A DNA stretch of 12,079 bases. It comes from Bacteroidales bacterium. Lineage in GTDB: Bacteria > Bacteroidota > Bacteroidia > Bacteroidales > VadinHA17. The notes under the pieces were generated by a model. It was given only the letters and a program-made list of their open reading frames with translations. It ran no database searches and had not been told where the DNA came from. Shown piece after piece: positions 7,433-12,079 of the stretch. The stretch's first letter is position 1. Each line of letters opens with the position of its first letter. The stretch covers positions 1 to 12,079 of the forward strand of contig JAKEGI010000119.1 of NCBI GenBank assembly GCA_022615595.1, written 5' to 3'. Both the position numbers and the translations under genes were made by a program.

Positions 7433-8737
7433 ATGAAGAAATTGATGATCATTACCGCCCTTGTTCTTCTCTCATCATGCAACAGGGAGACAGGGATTGA
7501 ATGGTTCTCGACCCGGAAAGCAGGAGAGTATTTCGATCTTGTTAAAAAGATATGCGACGATGACAACGGAAGCCTCTGGGGTGAGAATCTTCATGGTCCG
7601 CTCATGTTCATCGACAATAAGAGCCGGGTGATCTATTCGAATGTTCCTGATGCAGATGGACTCCTCAGGCCCCGTGACGGCATATACACAGGAGAGCTGC
7701 CCAGGGAGAGGCTGATAACAAACAATGTAATTGAGTACGGCGGGGTGAGGTTTGGCATGGTGCCGCTGCCGGAAACGGAAGATAGCTACCGCATTGCCGC
7801 CCGTTCTCTTCACAGCCTCTTCCACCTTTATCAGGAAAGGCACGGACTAAAACCTTCCACCTTCAACACGCGGCATATGAATGATAAGAATGCAAGGCTG
7901 TTTCTGAAGCTTGAATGGAAGGCTCTCACCGGTGCCATTGAATCATCTGGCGAAGAGCGCAACCAGGCTATCCGTGACGCGCTTGTTTTCCGCGGAGCAA
8001 GGCGTGAGCTCTTCCCTAACGCAATAGCCGATGAGAATAAGTTTGAGAACTATGAGGGGCTGACAACGTTTACTTATATGAAGCTCTGCACGTCAGGCAG
8101 TGATGAGCTCAAATCAAGACTGCTCGAATATCTGAGCAGAATATATAACAATACCTCCTATGCCTCAGGCTACGGTTTTGTACACGGAGCTCTGTATGCC
8201 ACACTCCTTGACGACAAGGACTTTGATTTCAAACAGATTCAGACGTCAGATTTTGACCTTGGCGAGGCTGCCTCGGAAGCATACGAGGTGGTTCTTCCGG
8301 AGCTCTGCAGGGATGTGGCCGGCTCACTGGCGCTGAACTATGACCTCTCTGCCATACGGATTGAGGAGAGTGAGCGCGAGGCCATGATCAATGAGCGCAC
8401 GCGCAAGATCGTCACCACATTTATTGAAAGACCTGTACTGGTTATTACGATGGAGAGCCCTAACTTCAGCTTTGAGCCCGAGGACATCAACTTCCTTGAT
8501 ACACTGGGGACCCTGTACGAGAGTCTGCGCGTAGCAGACAACTGGGGGAAACTGACCGTTGATGACGGAGGAGCGTTGCTGGCTAATGACCTGCATACCC
8601 TGCGTGTAAGTGCAAGAGAGATCAGGATGGAACGCAATCACATCACGGGTGAGGGGTGGCACCTTATCCTGAATGATGGCTGGCATGCCGGGGAAGGAGA
8701 AAACAACACCTATATAGTGCAAAAAGAGCTGCAGTAA
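7433..8737 (+). CDS. Lipoprotein of unknown function, possible degenerate metallopeptidase
   Basis: The 434-residue product begins with a lipoprotein signal peptide: KK at residues 2-3, hydrophobic core 4-13, lipobox LSSC with C16. The residues after C16 (NRET) do not form the acidic surface-export signal known in Bacteroidota, so it probably faces the periplasm. I cannot name a family with certainty. The middle contains HSLFHLYQ (127-134), FLKLEWKALTGAI (157-169), FRGARRELFP (186-195) and NYEGLTTFTYMKL (206-218). This resembles a poorly described group in which I recall HExFH and NEGLAEY in these places, a pattern like zinc-dependent gluzincins. If so, H127, H131 and E208 could bind metal, but the catalytic glutamate is replaced by S128. 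The C-terminal part (about 335-434) looks beta-rich, with GWHLILNDGW at 408-417. The gene is probably monocistronic and converges on valS after 4 bases. Confidence 0.8.
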   Translation: MKKLMIITALVLLSSCNRETGIEWFSTRKAGEYFDLVKKICDDDNGSLWGENLHGPLMFIDNKSRVIYSNVPDADGLLRPRDGIYTGELPRERLITNNVIEYGGVRFGMVPLPETEDSYRIAARSLHSLFHLYQERHGLKPSTFNTRHMNDKNARLFLKLEWKALTGAIESSGEERNQAIRDALVFRGARRELFPNAIADENKFENYEGLTTFTYMKLCTSGSDELKSRLLEYLSRIYNNTSYASGYGFVHGALYATLLDDKDFDFKQIQTSDFDLGEAASEAYEVVLPELCRDVAGSLALNYDLSAIRIEESEREAMINERTRKIVTTFIERPVLVITMESPNFSFEPEDINFLDTLGTLYESLRVADNWGKLTVDDGGALLANDLHTLRVSAREIRMERNHITGEGWHLILNDGWHAGEGENNTYIVQKELQ

Positions 8738-8741
8738 CCCT

Positions 8742-11372
8742 TTACCTCTTCCCAAGGTGAGAGAGACTCTCTTTCAGCGTTGCTATCCTGGAACGCGCAT
8801 CTGCCTCCTTTTTTCTCTCAAGAGCAATGACCTTTTCCGGTGCACTGGAAACGAACTTCGCGTTATTAAGCTTCGCCATAACTGAAGCAAGAAACCCCTC
8901 GGTATAGGTAAGCTCGTTACTGAGCTTTTTAATCTCCTCATCATGGTCAATTCCCTCATCAACAGGTACAAAGAACTCCGAAGTATGTATCCGGAACGAG
9001 GCAGCACCGGCTATTTTGCCTTCAACGATCCGTATCTCCGAGAGGTTACACATGCGGATTAACACAGAGTCAAATTCATTGCCCGTAGAGCCGGCAGCAG
9101 CGCACAGAACAAGCTTCTGCCTGAGAGGGATATTCTTTTCCTTTCTGACAGTCCTGACTGCACTTATGATTTCGCGACAGGTTTCAAAGCGGTTGAGCAT
9201 TGCCGGATCATACAGCCCGGCAGATGGCATCATTTCATTCATTATGCTGCTGCCTTCAGCTCTCTCACCCATTCTCTGCCATATCTCTTCAGTGATGAAT
9301 GGCATAAAGGGATGCAATATCCTTATGAGTGTTTCAAGGAGACGGAGGCTCTCACGATGTGTCAGGCCATCGAGGGCCTTGCCGTATTCTGGTTTTATGA
9401 TCTCAAGATAGGTTCCTGAGAAGTCATCCCAGAAGAGCTTGTATGCCTGCATCAGTGCGTCAGAGATACGATAGCGTGCAAAGCTCTCATCTATCTCTGC
9501 CAGGGTCTTGTTGATGACACCATCCATCCACCTGACAGCTGCCTCCGCTGCGTCAGGCTGTTCTATGCCGTCCTCAGTCTTAAAGGTGATTATAAGCCGG
9601 AAAGCGTTCCATATCTTGTTGGCAAAGTTTCGTCCCTGCTCCGGGAGAGTCTCTTCAAACAGCAGGTCATTGCCGGCAGGTGCACACAGCAACATTCCCA
9701 CCCTGACACCGTCAGCCCCGTACTTATCAATGAGACTGATGGGCTCAGGCGAATTGCCAAGTGATTTTGACATCTTGCGACGCTGCCTGTCGCGAACAAG
9801 ACCGTGGAGGTACACATCGCTGAAAGGCTCTTTGCCCCTGTACTCATACCCTGCCATGATCATCCTGGCCACCCAGAAGAAGAGTATCTCAGGCGCGGTG
9901 ACAAGGACACGCGTCGGATAGTAATAATTTATATCAGGGTTATCAGGCCTGTTGATGCCGTCAAAGGCCGTTATCGGCCAGAGCCATGATGAGAACCATG
10001 TGTCAAGCACATCCTCATCCTGCTTGAGGTCAGTCAGCGAAAGGTTCTTATTGCCACCGGCCTGCCTTGCCTTCTCGAGTGCCTCTTCAGGGGAGGCAGC
10101 AACCACGAACTCACCGTTGCCATAGTAATAAGCCGGTATGCGGTGACCCCACCACAATTGCCTGCTTATGCACCAGTCACGTACATTCTCCATCCAGTGA
10201 CGGTAGACATTCCTGTACTTGGCCGGGACAATATTAACAGTATCATTAAGTATCGCATCAAGGGCAGGCTTTGCCATCTCCTTCATGCTCAGGAACCACT
10301 GAAGCGAGAGCTTGGGTTCTATAACAGAATGCGTCCTCTCTGATCTTCCTATCTTGTTTACATATTCCTCTACCTTAACCAATGCTCCCAGCCTTTGCAG
10401 CTCCTCCTCAGCCAGCTCCTTCGCCCTGAAGCGGTCAACACCGATGAAGAGCCCGGCTCTCTCACTCATCGTCCCGTCATCATTAAAGACGTCAATGCTT
10501 GTCAGATTATGCCTGATGCCTATCTCGTAGTCATTTATGTCATGGGCCGGCGTTATCTTGAGGCAGCCTGTGCCAAAGGCAGGGTCAACATACTCATCAA
10601 ATATGAACGGCACTACCCTGTCGGTCATCGGAACGACAACATGCTTGCCCTTCATGGCTGCATATCTCTCGTCTGAAGGGTTGGCACAGACTGCAGTGTC
10701 ACCAAGTATTGTCTCAGGCCTGGTGGTTGCGACCATTACATAACCCTCTTCCCCAACAATCTTATACCTTACATAGTAAAGTTTTGACTTCTCCTCGGTA
10801 TAAATAACCTCCTCGTCAGAGACAGCCGTGCGCGCCTGCGGATCCCAGTTTACCATCCGTACACCTCTGTATATCAGACCCTTGTTATACAGGTCGATAA
10901 ATACCTTGATTACCGAACTGTAACGCTCATCATCCATTGTAAAGAGTGTACGCTCCCAGTCGCAGGAGGCACCCAGTCTCTTGAGCTGCTCAAGGATTAT
11001 CCCACCGTGTTTATGTGTCCACTCCCATGCATGATCGAGAAAAGCCTCCCTTGAGAGGTCCCTCTTCTCAATACCCTCGCTCCTCAGCTTGGCTACGACC
11101 TTGGCCTCAGTAGCTATACTGGCATGGTCAGTGCCGGGCACCCAGCATGTATTGTAACCCTGCATACGGGCCCTGCGTATAAGCACATCCTGGGTGGTGT
11201 TATTCAGCATGTGCCCCATATGAAGCACTCCGGTCACATTCGGCGGAGGAATGACTATCGTATAGGGCTCCCTCTCATCAGGGACACTGTGAAAAAAGCC
11301 ATTCTCCATCCAGTAACTGTACCATCTGCTCTCAGCCTTACGGGGTTCGTATTTTGAGGGGATCTCGGTCAT
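8742..11372 (-). CDS. valS: Valyl-tRNA synthetase
   Basis: ValS charges tRNA-Val and hydrolyses mischarged threonyl-tRNA-Val; it is a cytoplasmic class I synthetase. The 876 residues are the expected length. The Rossmann-fold signature [13 protein letters not shown] (42-54) holds the HIGH-type motif HMGH. The CP1 editing domain contains [13 protein letters not shown] (216-228) and [20 protein letters not shown] (266-285). Next come [18 protein letters not shown] (396-413) and the second catalytic motif KMSKS (533-537). The anticodon-binding helical domain lies at about 620-780, and a charged helical tail (about 815-876) fits the C-terminal tRNA-binding coiled coil of ValS. All catalytic signatures are intact. 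The start [18 protein letters not shown] is typical. The gene is divergent from the aminotransferase, with an unusual repeat-bearing leader. Confidence 0.98.
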   Translation of the reverse strand: MTEIPSKYEPRKAESRWYSYWMENGFFHSVPDEREPYTIVIPPPNVTGVLHMGHMLNNTTQDVLIRRARMQGYNTCWVPGTDHASIATEAKVVAKLRSEGIEKRDLSREAFLDHAWEWTHKHGGIILEQLKRLGASCDWERTLFTMDDERYSSVIKVFIDLYNKGLIYRGVRMVNWDPQARTAVSDEEVIYTEEKSKLYYVRYKIVGEEGYVMVATTRPETILGDTAVCANPSDERYAAMKGKHVVVPMTDRVVPFIFDEYVDPAFGTGCLKITPAHDINDYEIGIRHNLTSIDVFNDDGTMSERAGLFIGVDRFRAKELAEEELQRLGALVKVEEYVNKIGRSERTHSVIEPKLSLQWFLSMKEMAKPALDAILNDTVNIVPAKYRNVYRHWMENVRDWCISRQLWWGHRIPAYYYGNGEFVVAASPEEALEKARQAGGNKNLSLTDLKQDEDVLDTWFSSWLWPITAFDGINRPDNPDINYYYPTRVLVTAPEILFFWVARMIMAGYEYRGKEPFSDVYLHGLVRDRQRRKMSKSLGNSPEPISLIDKYGADGVRVGMLLCAPAGNDLLFEETLPEQGRNFANKIWNAFRLIITFKTEDGIEQPDAAEAAVRWMDGVINKTLAEIDESFARYRISDALMQAYKLFWDDFSGTYLEIIKPEYGKALDGLTHRESLRLLETLIRILHPFMPFITEEIWQRMGERAEGSSIMNEMMPSAGLYDPAMLNRFETCREIISAVRTVRKEKNIPLRQKLVLCAAAGSTGNEFDSVLIRMCNLSEIRIVEGKIAGAASFRIHTSEFFVPVDEGIDHDEEIKKLSNELTYTEGFLASVMAKLNNAKFVSSAPEKVIALERKKEADARSRIATLKESLSHLGKR

Positions 11373-11375
11373 TGA

Positions 11376-11396
11376 ATTTGCGATTTGCGATTTGCG
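11376..11396. repeat. Tandem 7-bp repeat, three copies, in the valS leader
   Basis: Three perfect copies of ATTTGCG (11376-11382, 11383-11389, 11390-11396) start 4 bases upstream of the valS ATG. They are bracketed by GAATT (11374-11378, overlapping the first unit) and AATTC (11397-11401), a weak inverted pair. The repeat is non-coding and should be transcribed as part of the valS 5' leader. Confidence 0.85.
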
Positions 11397-11402
11397 AATT
11401 CT

Positions 11403-11418
11403 TTCAGTAATTCAGTAA
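11403..11418. repeat. Tandem 8-bp repeat, two copies, in the valS leader
   Basis: Two perfect copies of TTCAGTAA (11403-11410, 11411-11418) are followed by a partial GTAA. They lie directly beside the 7-bp repeat. Together the two arrays fill most of the predicted valS leader between the -7 box and the ATG. Confidence 0.75.
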
Positions 11419-11427
11419 GTAAGGTCA

Positions 11428-11435
11428 CAAAATTA
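11428..11435 (-). promoter_or_regulatory. Bacteroidota -7 element for valS
   Basis: On the minus strand this reads TAATTTTG, matching TAnnTTTG, 55 bases before the valS ATG. That is the longest of the leaders predicted here, and it is almost wholly made of the short tandem repeats. No obvious -33 TTTG is present. Confidence 0.55.
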
Positions 11436-11508
11436 GCATTTTGTTCCCATATAGGAAAAAGAGGGGGCTCATATGCTTAAAATCATATTTCAATTATGTG
11501 GATTTGAA

Positions 11509-11516
11509 TACATTTG
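11509..11516 (+). promoter_or_regulatory. Bacteroidota -7 element for the aminotransferase gene
   Basis: TACATTTG followed by C matches TAnnTTTG and ends 38 bases before the ATG at 11555. It is identical to the box before the DUF4783 gene. The region between box and start is AT-rich with no Shine-Dalgarno sequence. The -33 element is not clear. Confidence 0.6.
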
Positions 11517-11554
11517 CGCCCTGATATTATCTCATAATTTAAAATTAAAATGCC

Positions 11555-12079
11555 ATGCCAAAGATCTCCGAAAAAGCAAGGGTAATGCCTGCCTCACCGA
11601 TACGCAAGCTTGTTCCTTTTGCAGAAGAGGCAAAGCGTCAGGGAAGAAAAGTATATCATCTCAACATCGGTCAGCCTGACATCCACACTCCTGTGGCCTC
11701 GCTTGATGCACTGAAGAAGATGGATCTCAAGGTCATTGAATACACTCATTCGGCCGGAAATGAGTCTTATCGCCGCAAACTGGCGCAGAGCTACAGGAAG
11801 ATAGGCGTGGAGATAGATCACACGGAGATAATAGTCACCACCGGCGGTTCGGAGGCGGTTCTCTTTGCATTCATGTCATGCCTCAACCCGGGTGAGGAGG
11901 TGATAACATTCGAGCCCTTCTATGCAAACTATAACGGCTTCGCCATCGAGGCCGGAGTTAATATCGTCCCGGTCAGATCGCATATTGAGAATGACTTCGC
12001 CCTTCCTCCCATCAGTGAGATCGAGAAGAAGATCACTTCAAAGACAAGGGCCATACTCATCTGCAATCCCAACAACCCC
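11555..12079 (+). CDS. PLP-dependent class I/II aminotransferase (C-terminal part missing)
   Basis: I translated 175 codons from the ATG at 11555 to the window edge, in frame and without a stop; the family is about 400 residues long, so less than half is visible. The N-terminus MPKISEKARVMPASPIRKL and KVYHLNIGQPDIHTP (32-46) fit the aspartate/aromatic aminotransferase-like group (fold type I). YTHSAGNESYRRKLAQSY (63-80) is the substrate-side segment and TTGGSEAVLFAFMSCLNPGEEVITFEPFYANY (94-125) includes the PLP phosphate-binding turn and the stacking aromatic (FY). The visible end ILICNPNNP is the start of the NPxNPTG motif. The PLP lysine and substrate-specificity residues are outside the window, so the substrate cannot be given. 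An overlapping ATG at 11550 opens only an 11-codon frame ending at 11585. The gene is divergent from valS. Confidence 0.93.
   Translation, partial: MPKISEKARVMPASPIRKLVPFAEEAKRQGRKVYHLNIGQPDIHTPVASLDALKKMDLKVIEYTHSAGNESYRRKLAQSYRKIGVEIDHTEIIVTTGGSEAVLFAFMSCLNPGEEVITFEPFYANYNGFAIEAGVNIVPVRSHIENDFALPPISEIEKKITSKTRAILICNPNNP

Noticed and set aside
8760..8772. Small palindrome AGAGAGACTCTCT followed by TTT, a candidate terminator for the lipoprotein gene
   Set aside because: The stem is only about 5 bp with a 3-base loop, the T run is three bases, and it lies inside the valS coding sequence.
11373..11427. T-box or other tRNA-sensing leader before valS
   Set aside because: T-box leaders are much longer and carry a conserved T-box sequence and terminator; this leader is about 50 bases of simple repeats.
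1..12079. Defence island, mobile element, CRISPR array, secretion or biosynthetic cluster
   Set aside because: No transposase, integrase, nuclease, toxin-antitoxin, array or cluster signature is present; the genes are mainly conserved housekeeping functions.

Overview
The window looks like ordinary chromosomal DNA from a member of the Bacteroidota, probably near the Bacteroidales or Marinilabiliales. Two things point there. One is the gene set: a very large HAMP-linked sensor protein, the RlmH / DUF4783 / NadC neighbourhood and a Bacteroidota-style ValS. The other is that each of the six divergent gene starts has a TAnnTTTG element, the Bacteroidota sigma -7 box, 18 to 55 bases upstream. Strong Shine-Dalgarno sequences are missing almost everywhere, which also fits this phylum. 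There is no sign of phage, transposase, integrase, CRISPR array, tRNA or rRNA.

Layout. Positions 1-2990 (minus) hold the first 996 residues of a giant membrane sensor protein, almost certainly a histidine kinase, whose catalytic half lies beyond the left edge. Four bases upstream of it, in the same direction, is rlmH (2995-3468, minus). After a 148-base divergent promoter region comes a plus-strand operon: a secreted DUF4783 protein (3617-4018), nadC (4011-4853, overlapping by 8 bases) and a YihY/BrkB-family membrane protein (4861-5775). It converges on a type I-like glutamine synthetase (5786-7288, minus). A 144-base divergent region separates that gene from an unrecognised lipoprotein (7433-8737, plus), which converges with a 4-base gap on valS (8742-11372, minus). 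A 182-base divergent region with short tandem repeats precedes a class I/II aminotransferase (11555 onward, plus) that runs off the right edge. No gene-free stretch is longer than 182 bases.

The genes are mostly housekeeping: ribosome modification (RlmH), NAD synthesis (NadC), nitrogen assimilation (glutamine synthetase), tRNA charging (ValS) and amino-acid metabolism (aminotransferase). They sit in small units of one to three genes and do not form one pathway. I see no convincing undescribed multigene system. The items most worth a second look are the multi-sensor membrane architecture of the left-hand gene, the lipoprotein with a possible degenerate zinc-peptidase site, and the glutamine synthetase that lacks the usual adenylylation tyrosine and whose start can be fixed from a promoter element.
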